A stretch of 64,000 nucleotides of DNA from Panorpa germanica (lineage: Eukaryota > Arthropoda > Insecta > Mecoptera > Panorpidae), in contig OY783217.1 in the NCBI GenBank assembly GCA_963678705.1, positions 1,798,001-1,862,000 on the forward strand. Reading direction: 5' to 3'. This document shows, one piece after another, positions 1 through 13,000 of this stretch. Positions within the stretch are counted from its first letter, which is position 1. The number at the start of each line of letters is the position of its first letter. Below the pieces are notes generated by a model. The model was not told where the DNA came from. It saw only the letters and a program-made list of their open reading frames with translations, and searched no databases. A program made the translations under genes and the position numbers.

Positions 1-1
1 T

Positions 2-2096
2 CTAATTACGAAAATCTTTGTGTCTTATGTTATAAAACTGAACAAAAAAGATTAGAAACGTCGTAAGGGAACTAAACATCTGAAACAAAGTTTGTATCAA
101 TTAGTAAAGAGAAACTTTCTTTTATATCACTAAAACGTAAAATATAGAACTTTACCCCATAAATTATGCCCATACTGATGTTAAAAAATCCAGCGGCGTT
201 GAAGACAATATCTTTATTTAATAATTGTAATGACCAGCTACGAATCTAAATTAAATTAAATTTTCTATAAAATTAAATCGAAGGTATCTCAGAAGAATTG
301 CACTAAATCAAATTTACCAGGCGTGCAATAGATGGGTGTCTCCTATTCTTCATTTTGTGGAGCAATATTGGTGTTTTAGCAACTTCCACATAAGTCCAGT
401 GACAATTTAGAATAATTGTAAATAGTAATAATATGACATATGGTATGAAATAAAAGTCCCTTGCGTCTTCTAGGTTAATCACAATTTCTCCGGCTGAGTA
501 GTCTAATACATTCAGATACAATTCCAGAAACATCCATATAATTAGCGAGGTAATGATAGCAAGAATCTGAAAACACCCATTGACAAACTTTGAAAAAAAC
601 CAAATTGCCACCCAAAAAAAACTGATATATGTCTATAGAATACGTTTATTATATGTCTAACGTAAAAACAAAAAATTGTATATTCTCACAATTGCCTTCC
701 AACCTATCTGAAATTAACCAAAAGATCTGGGTGGAAAAACCAAGAATTTAGAGTACTAAGTAATATTTAATCTAAAAAGGTCGATTAGAAGGGTAGAGTA
801 GAAATATTTAAACTTCAGTTCAGAAAACAGAGTAATTGCGGAGAGGAGATAAGGAAGACAAGAGATGGATTGCGGAGATAGAGCCAAGAAGAAAATAGTA
901 AAGGAAGAGAGCCAAGAAGAAATAGTAAAGGGAGAGAAACAATGAGAAGTAGCGAGCAAGAAAATATAGGAACAAGAGTATGAAATTCAAACATAGCTAT
1001 TGGAATTATTAAAAATGTTAGAATAGTTTTAAGTTTAGGTTGGCAATGAGATGTAATTACGTGATTTAAATTGAAAGAATGTAAAGTCTAACGACATACA
1101 CATTAAATTAATAAATAAAAATCTAGAAAGCTCTAAATTTCACTTAAAATCGGATTATAAAGATACTTTACGACCATTTAATCCTAATTTTGTTTTAATC
1201 CCGGTAACAAGTAATTTTTATAATGTAAGATAATCCATGTAACTATGCTTAGTAAGTATCTAATTAAAAATATACCTGAATGTTGTACAACTTATTTATA
1301 AGTTTGCTGATCGTGACCAAATTGTTGTAACGTAAGTATAATAAATGTATCGCATAGATCTGGCCTTTAAATTCTTTTGGGAGTATCCCTTCTTCCTGAA
1401 ATTTTGCAGTTTGTTAAGTTAATTAAATTCGCTAAATATTCAATCAGTATAGCTAATCAATACATTAAATCACCTACATACATTTCTTCTGCAATAAAAT
1501 CGATCTTCGATGGCAAAGGCTCCCAATTGGTTGTTGATCCACATGATTCGTTGTCTAAGAAGATTTAAAAAACAGCAAAATTGGAACAACGCTTGTATGT
1601 TTATCAATTGCGAAACATAAAACGGAATTAGAAAGCTCCAAATTGGACTGTATGCTATATCAAAATCATGAATTAGAATATCAATCAAGTCCATACAAAC
1701 AGGAACAGAAAACGATAGCATCACAGCATAAAACAACTGTCTTATTTTTTTATAACCTAAAATTATTTCAAATTCTTCACATCCAGTAAAATGTTCATCA
1801 AAATTTTGAAAATCATTAATAAGTTTTATAATTTTAGATCTATATAAATATTCAATAAAAATAACCAACATTGTTACAATGCCCATAATTGCATTAAAGA
1901 AAGACCGTACAAAATTATCAACTGCAACATCATTTCTACTCATTATTTCATTGATTTTGAAGTAGAAATAGATAACATGGTATGTTATAGTTATCACAGA
2001 TCTTAAGTTTGTCAGCCACGTGCGGTCACTCGCTAATGGAGCCAATCCAACAACGGTTCTGAGGATGTGAAAAGGACGAAGACATGCGTCCAGCAT
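2..2096 (-). CDS. Gr: Gustatory receptor, tandem copy 1 (383 aa, 5 exons)
   Basis: Insect gustatory receptor, a seven-transmembrane ligand-gated cation channel of chemosensory neurons; the ligand cannot be read from sequence. Coding exons in transcript order are 2096-1482, 1395-1276, 566-318, 245-156 and 79-2. All four introns are GT-AG and phase 0, and the joined frame closes at 384 codons including a TAG stop. Family marks: the N-terminal GLAPL motif (about residue 17), ILLHKM before intron 3, WSLQLL..VFNAAGFF in exon 4, and a C-terminal TTFLIFFVQF. The last is a variant of the family TYhhhhhQF signature, with Phe for Tyr. The first exon carries several hydrophobic segments. The length is typical for a Gr. 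The stop lies two bases from the window edge, so the 3' UTR is not visible. It has the same strand and exon plan as the next two genes, so tandem duplication is the likely origin. The exact start and expression are inferred. Confidence 0.88.
881..935 (+). repeat. Two-unit 27/28-bp tandem repeat
   Basis: The purine-rich units start at 881 and 909, each beginning GAGCCAAGAAGAAA; they differ by a single-base indel and a substitution or two. They lie in the 0.7-kb second-to-third exon gap of Gr copy 1 (567-1275), which otherwise shows only AT-rich intron. Confidence 0.6.
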
Positions 2097-3315
2097 ACTG
2101 AAAATGCAACCAAACTAAAAACTACTTTCAAGAAAGTACACTAGTTACACTATGTCAAGAAAAACTAAATTTAATATTGAAAACGAAACGTAATACAATA
2201 AATTCACGGTAGTGGAAGCACTGCTGCACGTGGTATCATTAATAAAATATCAATAACACTTTTAGAAAATTAATTTGGGGAATCGGATAATGAGAGTACT
2301 CGTATATGGTTATTAGTGCATGATACCTACATTTTTAATGTTATCTTTCCATCAACTTTTATAATGATTATCCTTTAAAAAGGTAAAGATGATTTTCGTT
2401 TATATTACCAGTGACGTATTAAGCAGTAGCACGTTACACATTTTACCCACTAAAAGCAAAACATACTTACCTAAGGTAGAAAATTTTTGCAGTGCAATTT
2501 CAAGCTTATTAGCTTGCTACAATGTTGCTTCTCTATATCTCATAAAAACATTGTAACACAGTGTACTAGACTCAACTTCCTAGCGTGCAACAAGTTGATT
2601 TTTCAATTGTTAATTGAAATTGATGTTAACAAATGTGTATCAGCGTATCTATTTCATTAAATATCTAAATGTTGACGGAGATATTGCAATTACAAATTTG
2701 AATTGTAGTTTTAGCGCTAGAAATGATCGGCCATATTTATATGACGTGAAATGCATTTTAACGTAATATTTAACATAATATTTGATATTTTGATATATAA
2801 ATATATATAGCAGAGATTTATGAGCTGTAAGGTTGACAGCGGTTGTGATGTCATATGCATTTGGAATATGTTCAACGTTGAATCCCTTTAATAATTAAAA
2901 AGAAAAAATGACTTTTTTAATTAGTAATATCTCCTAATATATAAGGAGTTATTAAAAAGTAATTGGACATTTGAGATTCTAGTAACCAACTTTATCAATA
3001 TATAGTACAGCTTTATAAAAATTAAGACATAGGACACAAGCCCATTAAAGGGTTACTTTTGCAGCTGTACAATAAATATATATTAATATTACTTTATATG
3101 TTGAATATTTTTCATGTATTTACATAAAAAAATTGCATAACACATAATAAATATATTATTTAATTTTACATAATTAATTATACATAACTGTAATACATTT
3201 TTGTTGGTGCGCTATGTAGGACACTGATAGTTCATATTTGACACGAGTACGAGTAAAGTCTAGACGGATGTGGCCGACCTATACAGAACTACCTGTACTA
3301 AATTTGTTCCCAGAC
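2097..3315. other. Spacer between Gr copies 1 and 2
   Basis: No coding region is supported. This gap holds the upstream region of Gr copy 1, the downstream region of Gr copy 2 and a shortened MITE (listed separately). Confidence 0.6.
2597..3046 (+). mobile_element. Shortened MITE, AATGGGCTTGTGTCCT family, copy 1
   Basis: It aligns by eye with the full copies at 6157-6817 and 31115-31743. The homology starts at GATTTTTCAATTG, so about the first 40 bp with the left terminus are missing. An internal stretch of roughly 180 bp (after ATGCATTTTA) is also missing. The right terminus AGGACACAAGCCCATT is intact at 3031-3046. There is no reading frame of note. It is a non-autonomous DNA element. Confidence 0.8.
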
Positions 3316-5051
3316 TATTCTTGGCTGTTCTGTTGTGTATTCCACGCCAATTTGAATTGAAACAGAACAACTAAATACGTAGTTACTGAACCGATCATCT
3401 GAAATTATAGAAAACATCAGCACGTGTTAAAAACTTAATTAATCAATTAAGTACTATTTATAAGTACTAACCTCATATACCATTACCATATCAATTGAAA
3501 ATAACCTCCAAACTGTGAAAATAACTTTGCTTTTTAATATTTGTAACGACCAAAGCTGAACCTTGAATAAATGGCATATGCTTTTAATAATTTCGCTAGT
3601 TTAATACCCTACAAACAATATGTCGTATCTTAGCAATCTCGTATCGGATTAGACAGTAGCCAAACAGTGTTCGGGAGAACATATGTGGTAGTACCACGAC
3701 TTGCACCTCGGCAAACCTCGTTTGGAAAGTATTAGGAAGGCAATCAGAGGGGGTACGGAGCGTTCCGGCCGGTGCAGACATGCTGTCCAAAGCTTCATGT
3801 AATGTCTCACTAATGTCTAATAGGATTCCAATCACCATTCAGAGTGATACGATTCGCATCTAATTGGATTCCGATCAAAATTGTTTGTAGGGTACTTATA
3901 AGTGCAGAAGCGTCTATACGTACAGTATCCTTCAATGCAGGATCAGCAACGTTCACCATCCTATGCAACAACGTTCCTGTTCTCCCAGCTTCCTGTGACG
4001 TTGCGTAGCAGTTGAAAGCAATTACAAAAATATTAATAGCAAAATAAGCCATCCATATTATGCAGATTACTTGAGATAAAACCGCGGTATCTCCCTTCGC
4101 CATGAAATGGACCAGATATAAGTAAGACTGGAACACGACGAAGCCATAACTAGTTCCCATAAAACTTAGCAGCTAAAAGATAAATTATAATAAACAATAA
4201 TTATAAATGAAAGATTATTTATTACCGTAGATTACAAACTTGAATTCTGTATGATGAGTTTAGCAGATTGCAAATCTTAACCAACTTTGTGTGGAGATTT
4301 CGCGAAACTTCTACAGCTTCAGTTTGTACATTAATCATGAAGTGTAGCTGTATCTAAAATGAAAAGTCTAAGTCGTCTACATCGAAATGAAAGCTTAAAC
4401 TATGTTACTTACGTATTTTTCATGTTCGCCAGATTTTCTAAACTCCCCCAAATGATAATTTATAGCCGAAAATCTGTTCCGTAGATAAGTTAAGAGAAAG
4501 CAGTACTGTAGCATCATTTGAGATGTAATTATTACAGGCGCGTAGTAAAATGTACTGTACATAATGATTAATAACGGTTGTGGAGAATAATTTAAGAAGG
4601 AAAAAGTAAACATAAGGTCTACTCCACATACCAATACAATGAAAATTGAAGATGCGTAACATATCACCTGGATAAACTTATAGTTTCTGGATAAATTATA
4701 CATTTCCTGATATTTATGAAATTTCTCATCTACTTTTATAATCTTTTGAAAAACGGTTACAATCTGTCTTCTGTTCAGATATTCCGCTAAGATGATTACA
4801 ACTTCCAATGAAAGAACAGTGAAATCATATGCAAAGACAACCACTTTACTGACGGTAACGTTTTCGACATTTCCTGCTATAAAGGAATTTTTAGTGAGAA
4901 AGTAATAATTATATAAATGAAGAAATATAATTGCACAAGCTTTTAAATAATGAGAAAAGTTAGGTTTATCAAGAAATGGAGCTAGTCCAATAAAGTTGCG
5001 TAACTTAATGATTGTTTTCCAAGTTGGATCATCGCGGATTCGGGTTGACAT
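3316..5051 (-). CDS. Gr: Gustatory receptor, tandem copy 2 (391 aa, 5 exons)
   Basis: Second receptor of the cluster, predicted to be a seven-pass chemosensory cation channel. Exons in transcript order: 5051-4413, 4353-4240, 4172-3924, 3561-3472, 3399-3316. All introns are phase 0 and the joined frame is 392 codons ending TAG. Exon 1 (213 aa) contains FIGLAPF near residue 20 and most of the membrane segments. Exon 2 has the N-LHTKLVKICNLLN stretch usual before transmembrane 5-6. Exon 3 ends in LLHRMVN...LKDT, and exon 5 gives TTYLVVLFQF, the classical Gr C-terminal signature. Reading frames run past the exon 3 and exon 1 donors into introns. I stop exon 3 at ACT|GTACGT because this joins directly to the conserved VQLWSLQIL of exon 4. 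The exon 2 donor is the weaker GTTTGT; a GTAATA 9 nt further on would break the frame to exon 3 unless the acceptor also moved. Confidence 0.88.
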
Positions 5052-5409
5052 CTTCCAGCAGATTCAGTTACGTAAGACCCTTCTTACTTAAGACTTGGGG
5101 GTTTCCAAATTTGGATACACAAATTTTCAGGAATGTCAATACTTCGCAACACTTTTACAAATACACAGATAATTATCAATATTGAAACCACACCGACAAA
5201 CACAATACATATTATATTCAATTAGGTAATTTATTCATCTAGTCAATAATTCACATAACGTTGACTAATTAGATTGGTTTGTATTTTTTTAACATTAAGA
5301 TATATTAGGTAGGCTAGAGTTTCTATTTTCTTTGAATTGCTCATCGCTTAAGCGATTGATTTTGAATATGGTTTGAATTCAATCCAGAGCAAACCAGTGG
5401 CGTAGATTT
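5052..5409. other. Short spacer between Gr copies 2 and 3
   Basis: A 358-bp AT-rich gap between the start of copy 2 and the stop of copy 3. It presumably contains the copy 2 promoter and the copy 3 3' UTR. No motif can be assigned. Confidence 0.5.
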
Positions 5410-7801
5410 TCAATAATAATTGTTATTATTTCTTTTCAAGGTAGCTGAGTAAAATTGTATCAGTATGACGAAATATGTTGTGATTGAACCAATCATCTGA
5501 AAATCACAAAAACATCTTACTAAAATAACTTAGATTTCTATTAATTTTTATTTCTATAGATAAGTAATCAAACGTACCCCATAGAGCATGCGCATATTAA
5601 TAGGGAAGAAATCACTCGCATAGAAATTTACTTTTTCTCGCAACGATTGAATGGACCAAAGTCGGATCTATGCCAACAAATCAATTTAAGACATTAGATC
5701 AATATAAAGTTGCCAAATCTAACTTTAAGTTTCTTACCGTATATTTTAAACTTGGATGGACCTTATTTTGCATTCTATGAAGGAGAACAACACTTTTAGC
5801 TGACTCAGAAGATGTCCAATGGCAGCCAATAGTGATTGTAAACACTGCTACTACATAAAAGACAATCCAAATCATAGAGTCTACGTCATCGAATAAAAAC
5901 CATGTGTTGTCCTTCTGGAAGAATTTAATACTGCCATAGTAACTTTCCGCAACCATCAAAATGAACGCAGCTGTCAAGAAAATGAACAGCTGAAATATTT
6001 GAAGATTTGTAAAGGGTAGCCATAGTTTGATCAAGTTATTTCCAGCTGAGAAAAAGTTATTTATGTTTTATATACAAAATATTATAGGTTAGAAAAAAAC
6101 ACAAAAGAGAAAAAAGAAAAACATTGATATTGTTTTTGGGTAATTTTCTTTAATATAATGGGCTTGTGTCCTCATTTTTTAGTGGTAGATTTTTCAATTG
6201 ATGATTGAAATTGATGTTAATAAATGTGTATTGGCGTGTATATTTGATTAAATATCTAAATGTTGACGGAGATATAGCAATTAAAAAGTTGAATTATAGT
6301 TTTAGCGCTAGTCGGCCATTTGTATGACATGAAATGCATTTTATACATCAGTTATTTGTTGATTAGGTCAGTGCTGTGGTAATATTTTGTAACTGTTCAG
6401 GTCAAGAATCAAAGAATAATAAGTTTTTATTTTAGTTAACCCTGATACGGCAGACATAATATTGAAATTGTATTATTCCTTGAAACAGCTGTAAATAATA
6501 TTTGATATTTTGATATATAAATACATATAACAGTCACCTGTAAACTTGTCAAGTTCTGTCAAGAATATATCTCTTTTACGCTCTGTTGTATAAAAGAGAT
6601 AGCAACTAGCGGTTGTGAAGTCAGATGCATTTCGAATGTTGTACAACGTTGAATCCCTTTAATAATTAAAGAGACAAAATTACTTTTTTAATTGTTAATA
6701 TCTCTTAACATATAAGGAGTTATTAAAAAATAATTGAACATTTGAGGTTATAGCAACCCACTTTATCAATATATAGTACACTTTTATAGAAATTAAGACA
6801 TAGGACACAAGCCCATTATGTTTTGTGATTACACATGATATTTTAAGAGCATCCATCCATACAAATAGCTTAGTTACGAAAAATACACATGTGAAGCAAC
6901 AACTGAGCATCTAATATGGCTGACAGCATGATTTGATGTGTATCGACACCTTAAGATCTGTAAAACTCACCTTAGTCTTATAGCAATCGTTTAACATGTG
7001 AGCAAGTCGTAACAAATCACTATACAGCCGGTGAGAAAGAAGAACTATCCGAGTCTGCTCCTCCAGCTAGTACAAAATAAAGGCATAATCTATTAAAACA
7101 AATATCCTAAGATCTGGTAACCAGACTACTCAAAATTCGTTACCAGCTGTTCGACCAACATCATTTATGATACTTACAGAATATTGTAGATTATTTTCCT
7201 TAAAGTTTTCCAGTTGTTTATTTATCCAATAAAATCTATTGCGAAGTGTGTTTAACAAAAATGAAAACTGATAGATCGCTGGAAAAACTATAATACATGG
7301 TACATCGTAAACCACAAAATAAGTGCAACTTTCATAAATTCTTAAATCATAACGAGATGCAAGTGAAGCCATGTCAATAATAAACAATACTGCGCCTAAC
7401 AACAAATAATATTTAAACAAACTCTTCGAACGTTTATTATGAATTTGTAAATTATATATTTCGTAGTTTGAATTAAAAATCTCGTCAACTTTAACTATGT
7501 TATTAATCAATTGATTTATTTGAACTCTTTTAAGATATTCTAAGCACACAATGACAACGCTGAGAATGCAGTATATAGAGTCGTATAGAGCCCCAACCAC
7601 AATATTTATACCATTCTTGTTCGCTGGAAATATATCGACGAGTTGGTAGTAAAAGAATATTGTCAAATACCCTGTCATTAAGATAAATATTTTCAAATAT
7701 GTACTCCATGTACATCCAGAAATAAGTGGAGCAAATCCAAATATTTTTCGGTATTTAGTAATCAATATTAATGTGGAGTGGTCAATGATAGTTGTAGACA
7801 T
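5410..7801 (-). CDS. Gr: Gustatory receptor, tandem copy 3 (382 aa, 5 exons)
   Basis: Third receptor, first in transcript order along the minus strand. Exons: 7801-7178, 7066-6971, 5989-5738, 5667-5578, 5496-5410; all phase 0, 383 codons including TGA. Exon 1 (208 aa) starts MSTTII, carries FGFAPL near residue 20 and resembles copy 2 more than copy 1. Exon 3 has GCHWTSSESAK followed by LLHRMQN. Exon 4 reads RLWSIQSL..VNFYASDFF. Exon 5 gives GSITTYFVILIQF, a good Gr signature. The intron between exons 2 and 3 is about 980 bp because a 661-bp MITE sits in it. Exon 5 ends in a short Asn/Tyr-rich tail. Family membership is firm; ligand class (sugar, bitter, other) cannot be stated. Confidence 0.88.
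6157..6817 (+). mobile_element. Full-length MITE, AATGGGCTTGTGTCCT family, copy 2
   Basis: The element begins AATGGGCTTGTGTCCT and ends AGGACACAAGCCCATT, giving 16-bp perfect terminal inverted repeats over 661 bp with no long reading frame. The flanking bases allow an AT or TA duplication (TA|ATGGG...CCCAT|TA), but the other full copy does not confirm it. It lies inside intron 2 of Gr copy 3. The superfamily is not settled. Confidence 0.85.
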
Positions 7802-10021
7802 TTCTGATCCTATAAAATAATAGATAAAACGTTAATTCAAACCCACTTAAAGAAAGTATAGAATCCGAGAAAACGATATCATTTTAATTCTACTATATGC
7901 GGATATATTTCTCATTTTTGTCTAGGCGTAATAATACCTTATGACCAATAATTACTTCTCTAAATAAATCTCTTTAACATTATTACAATCTTAGGTATGT
8001 AGATTCAGAAAATCTTGATCAACACCCATTAGATCCACCCATAGAAGGGTGTATTAATATCCAGCTCCGGCTTAAAGTGAGCCCTAACTGAATAAATCTT
8101 AACTGGATTGAATAACCATAGGTTATTACAAAGTAAAATTATAGAATTTTCACTGAAGGAAACAAATATATTTCAGAAAATCAATAATAAAGGAGGCCCC
8201 TCATTTATTGCAGCACTATCAATAGATGTTTGAGACCATATAAATTATATGTAAAGTAAATTTATAGATAAATGTTATATACATACAGAAATACCAGATA
8301 AGGTATCACTACGCCTGCATTGATAGCAACACAAATAACAGAACAGTAAAATATATATAGTTCAATTATCTACTTCTACTTCAATTTCTTTATACATTTT
8401 ATTACATTTTAATTCTTTAACATTTTCTTACTTAATAATTTAATTGTAACATTTTTTGTAACGGTTAAATTATGTCACTGACCTTGAATATGAACTGTAT
8501 TCTTTACTACCCTTTACTGTCCCTAAACCAATTAAAGCTGATTTTATTAGTCATTAATTTGTTTCATATTCATAAATAATTAAACAAGTTAATATATGAA
8601 AGTGGTTTAAAATAAACGGTACTTTTTTAATAGCTTAAGGTGATATTATATTAAACGATTGATCCAAAATCGATTTCTTAAAAATATGAATACAGTTTTA
8701 AGAACACATCATCAATAAAAATTTTAAATATGTATTTATTAAATCTGCGACAAATTCTATTATATTTTTCAATTGCTATATTTATCGCAATAGGACTTCG
8801 CAATATGTTGATGAAATCTTAGTATCTTACTTTCAAAATATAGTTTAGTTAAAAATTTAAACCAAATACGTTATATATTATTATATAACAGAATGGATAT
8901 CTAATTCTTGCATACATACTTAATATCATCCCCAAGATAAGCACCAATGATGTCTGCAGGCAGTTCAGAATTGTCCGTTTCTACGCATACCACAGCAGCG
9001 CAAAGAACATTTATTAATTAATGAAAATAACAGCACAGAACTTCACTTCTATGATTTCGGCTCATAATTACTATAGTTGACATCCTCTTACGTCGTTACT
9101 TTGATTAACTTCTCAGTTGTTCTCAATGCACCACCCTGAGTTGTTCAATGCTGACCACTTCAATAGTAGAAGTTATATAGCCGAATTATACACAATAAAA
9201 CCGAACAAGAAATATACATATAAAAACATATCCTTTGAAGAAGTATATTTTATAATTATTTAAACGCTGACAACAATTATTTATAAATAATACAGATTTC
9301 TTTCCTTTTGTAAGATATACATAAATTTACAATTAAATTCTATAATTTCATTTAAATATTTTTAATAACGAAATAGTAAATACACTTATTTAACAGTTTT
9401 GAACAAAATATAATTGCTTATTATTTTATACAGACCTATTAAGACACGTTCCATAAACTGATTTGTGACTTAATCTTATTATATACATTATCTTTTTTAC
9501 TTGTCTAATAATTAGTATTTAAATTTTATTATTTGCTGGTTTGTATGTACAAGAAAACCTCTTTATTAATAATATCTATAAGCTATATGAACTTATCTCC
9601 ATGTTTACATTTATAATATTATAAAATAAATTTTAAAAATTCATTAATTTTAAATATTTCAGTAAAACAAGAGACAATGAAATATATTTGAATATTTGTT
9701 TGAGAAAAGCTGAAATGAAATAAAAATAACGTTTTACTAATATAAAAATGATTTCCAAATCATAGACATAGGAATATATAAACTTTGCAACATTTAAAAG
9801 GTTTAATTAATACTTTACATATAACATTAGATCGCAATATGATTATTTTTAACAAAGTGAATTAGTTGCAAGTTTCAACGAGTGTAAATTCACTAGCTAT
9901 AATCATACTTCGCTTCGAGACGATCTCTTGTAGTCTTATTGATATTTATATTTAAACAAAGTCGACATAACGATAAATAGAAATTTAAACGAATAATTTT
10001 AAAATACATAGTTTATTTATT
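7802..10021. other. Spacer between Gr cluster and Myo9
   Basis: 2.2 kb of AT-rich sequence covering the upstream side of Gr copy 3 and the downstream side of Myo9. Several minus-strand AATAAA matches (TTTATT on the plus strand, for example at 10012) could serve as Myo9 polyadenylation signals. I see no gene. Confidence 0.5.
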
Positions 10022-13000
10022 TCAAACCATTATTGGGTCATCATCGTACTCTTCCATAGTAGAACAACCGCCTTCTGTAGAACTTTGTCGCTGCGTCTTA
10101 GAATTAGGATGTGTCATGTTAGTACTATGTCCTCCAGATATAGATCGTGTTATCAATAATTTGGCACGTCTAGTAGGTTGTTCATTAGCAGAAGAAATAT
10201 CATCTAAACTACCTTCACCATCTAAATCTGTTGAAAGTAAGTCATCGTCAGATGTAGCCCGTGTAAGACTTGGTAATGCTGAAGTAAGCAGTGCTTTTTC
10301 TTTCTGTATTTCTTTTATATGCCTGTCTAATAATGCCTCTTCGTCTTCTCTGTCTAGAGAACTAGAATCTGGTTGATGACTAGCAGGTAAAAGTTCTTCA
10401 GGACTAAATACTTTAGAACTACGAAGAGAAGATAATCTATGTGATGCCGTATGGCAAGCTGTATCTAATGTATCAATATCTGCTAGTGTAGCACGTACTT
10501 TACGTAATTGCTCACTAATAATTGTCTCAATACATTGAGTTTGCCTCCCGATATCTTGTAGACTATCCTGAGCTGGTAATGGTTTATTTGTTCGTAAAAT
10601 ACAAGGTGCAAAAACAATTGCTAATGCACCAGCATTCATTCGATTAGTTTCTTCATGTAAAGCAACTCTGGCGAGATGAAATATAAGACGTTCCATTAAA
10701 TCAAAATTTGGTTTTGGTAATTTTTTAAGAATGGAAAATAATGTCGACACCCTGTCAGCAGGATCTGTTAAATTGGCAGCGCGAATAAAATCTTCATAAC
10801 AGTCAAATGTTAAAAGAGGTTCTGGCATATCACGAAGAAAACTTTTAAGCACTGAAGCTAAAACATGGACTTGATATCCTTCAAATGAGACACCTTCTTG
10901 TGATGACTCATCCATTTTTACTTTTAGTTCTTTAACTTTGGAACTTACACCAGACTTACGATAAATACCTTCAGTATATAATCCATACATTTCAATTGTG
11001 GTTATTAGTCTATCAACTATAATGGGAACCTTACCATCACCTGAACTAAGCTTGTGTAAATGAACCCCAAATATTTTTGTAGATCCATCATGAGAGATGT
11101 TGTCCTTACCCCCCGCACATTCCTGAGTCACTTTCGAATAGCATTTTTTGTGACATGTCAGCTTACAAGCCTGACATACTAACCCACGTTCAATGGGCCA
11201 CATAAAGAAGGAAGTACATATTTCACAAGCTGTTGGAATGTTTATAATAGTTAATAAGAATGTGTGACCCGAAAATGTCACGTGCTCTTCTGGTTTCCGT
11301 TTCTTTTCTTTTTTACGTTTTGTTTTAGGTTTGTCCGCCTCAGCTCTCGATGACATAAATTCATTCATAAACCCTCTGAAAGCATTAACACACATCGTCA
11401 CAGCGAAATCTTCGGTTTTCTGTTCTTGAGTACAAACAGTTTCCATAACATGCAAAAAGTTTGCTATTAAATCTTTATATTTTATAGTTAATCCTTGCTT
11501 ATTTGCAACACTATAAGAAGCTACTAAATTATCTTTAAATTCTCTTAACGCATGTTTAAATACTCTATCTACTTCACTAGGTTTTTGCCATTCTTCAGAT
11601 TCCATTTTATAAATTTTCTTAGTAATAAAATCTTGCATTTGTTGAAGTTCTTTGGCATCTGATATAATTTTATCTGTACTGTCTGTAAATTCAGAAGTTC
11701 CAGTTAAACTAAATTTACCAGCAACGGTTTGTTTTGTATGCTGATCGGATGGTACTCTATTTTGTTTTCTAGGCTTACGTCTAGCACCTGATTGATTATG
11801 AGTAACTGAGCAAGGCATTGTCATAACACCTCCATTCTGTATACATTTGGTATGAAAAACCTTTTTACAATCTGTGCATTTATACCCTGGGGTAACAAAA
11901 GCATCCATTTCTGTGTTACAAGAAACACATCGGTCATCTTTAAAAAATTTAACAACTCGTTGAAACTGATGTCCAGCAATTGAGAATTCTTTATTATTAG
12001 TATATTCAATTCCAAAACCAGAACCTTTTTTGGAAGACGGACTTGTTCCTTCGGGATGAGTATCTACAACACTAATTTTGGTTGCAGGATCACTATTTCG
12101 TCGTCTTAATGTATCAAGACCCGTTATACCGCTACTTCTATTTCTTTTTCCAACGAATGTTTGCGAAAGTATCTCATTTTCATGACTTATAAATCTTGTG
12201 TTTTCATCACCTTCGCCGCCTGATAGTCTTATACGCCTTGGATTTAAATCTTCCCTTATAGTACCCAAAAATGCCGCTGCTTTTCCATCAATTGCAGGTG
12301 GACTATCTGTCAATTCTTCTCCAACACTTTTACACATGTACTCTCTAATTTTTGATTTCCTCACATTTCTTAACGGAACATCAGGACTCTTTGTTGTAGT
12401 TAATGTTTTAGCAGGTGATTTTTCAATTGCAGCATTAACAATTACTATCTCAACTTTCTCTTTTCGTGGCTCTACTTGTTGAGCCATAGTTAGTTTTCCA
12501 TCTTGATTGTATCGTATCTCTCGCCGTACAGGCGTTGGTTCAGAATCTATACGCTTTAAATTTTGTTGTGAATTAAAACTTATAAATGGACTTGTCAATG
12601 AAGTGTTTGCACTTTGTAAATCCGCTCGTAATGGAGAGTTATAATCATCCTGCTTCCAGTCTAATATATTTCGATTTCTTAATTCCACTCCAACAGATTC
12701 ATTTGCAATATCGCGTTTATGCCAAACCTTTTCCGGTTCTCTTATATTAGATCCAACATTTATATCAAAATCATAATCTAAATGACTATTGTTATCCTTC
12801 TTCCCAACTAACACTCTTCTTGCTTTATCTAATGGCGCTTTTGCGGGTACCATATTGAAATCTATATTTAAATTTGTTTCAATACTCTTATTGGTATCAA
12901 TTGATTTTGAATATGTCTTTAACTCCTCACTATTTTTAAGTGAATAAGATTTTTCGGAAATGTTTTCTATTTCAGATAAATCTATAGTTTTAGATGTTTT

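Noticed and set aside
756-959. Minus-strand open frame of 67 aa
   Set aside because: It is the complement of a purine-rich intronic repeat in Gr copy 1, with low-complexity hydrophobic content and no similarity.
5396-5406. hAT-like terminus CAGTGGCGTAG just after the Gr copy 3 stop
   Set aside because: No matching inverted end or target duplication was found nearby; probably chance.
10116-10376. Plus-strand open frames opposite the Myo9 last exon (also 12198-12482)
   Set aside because: They are shadows of the long, domain-confirmed minus-strand exon.
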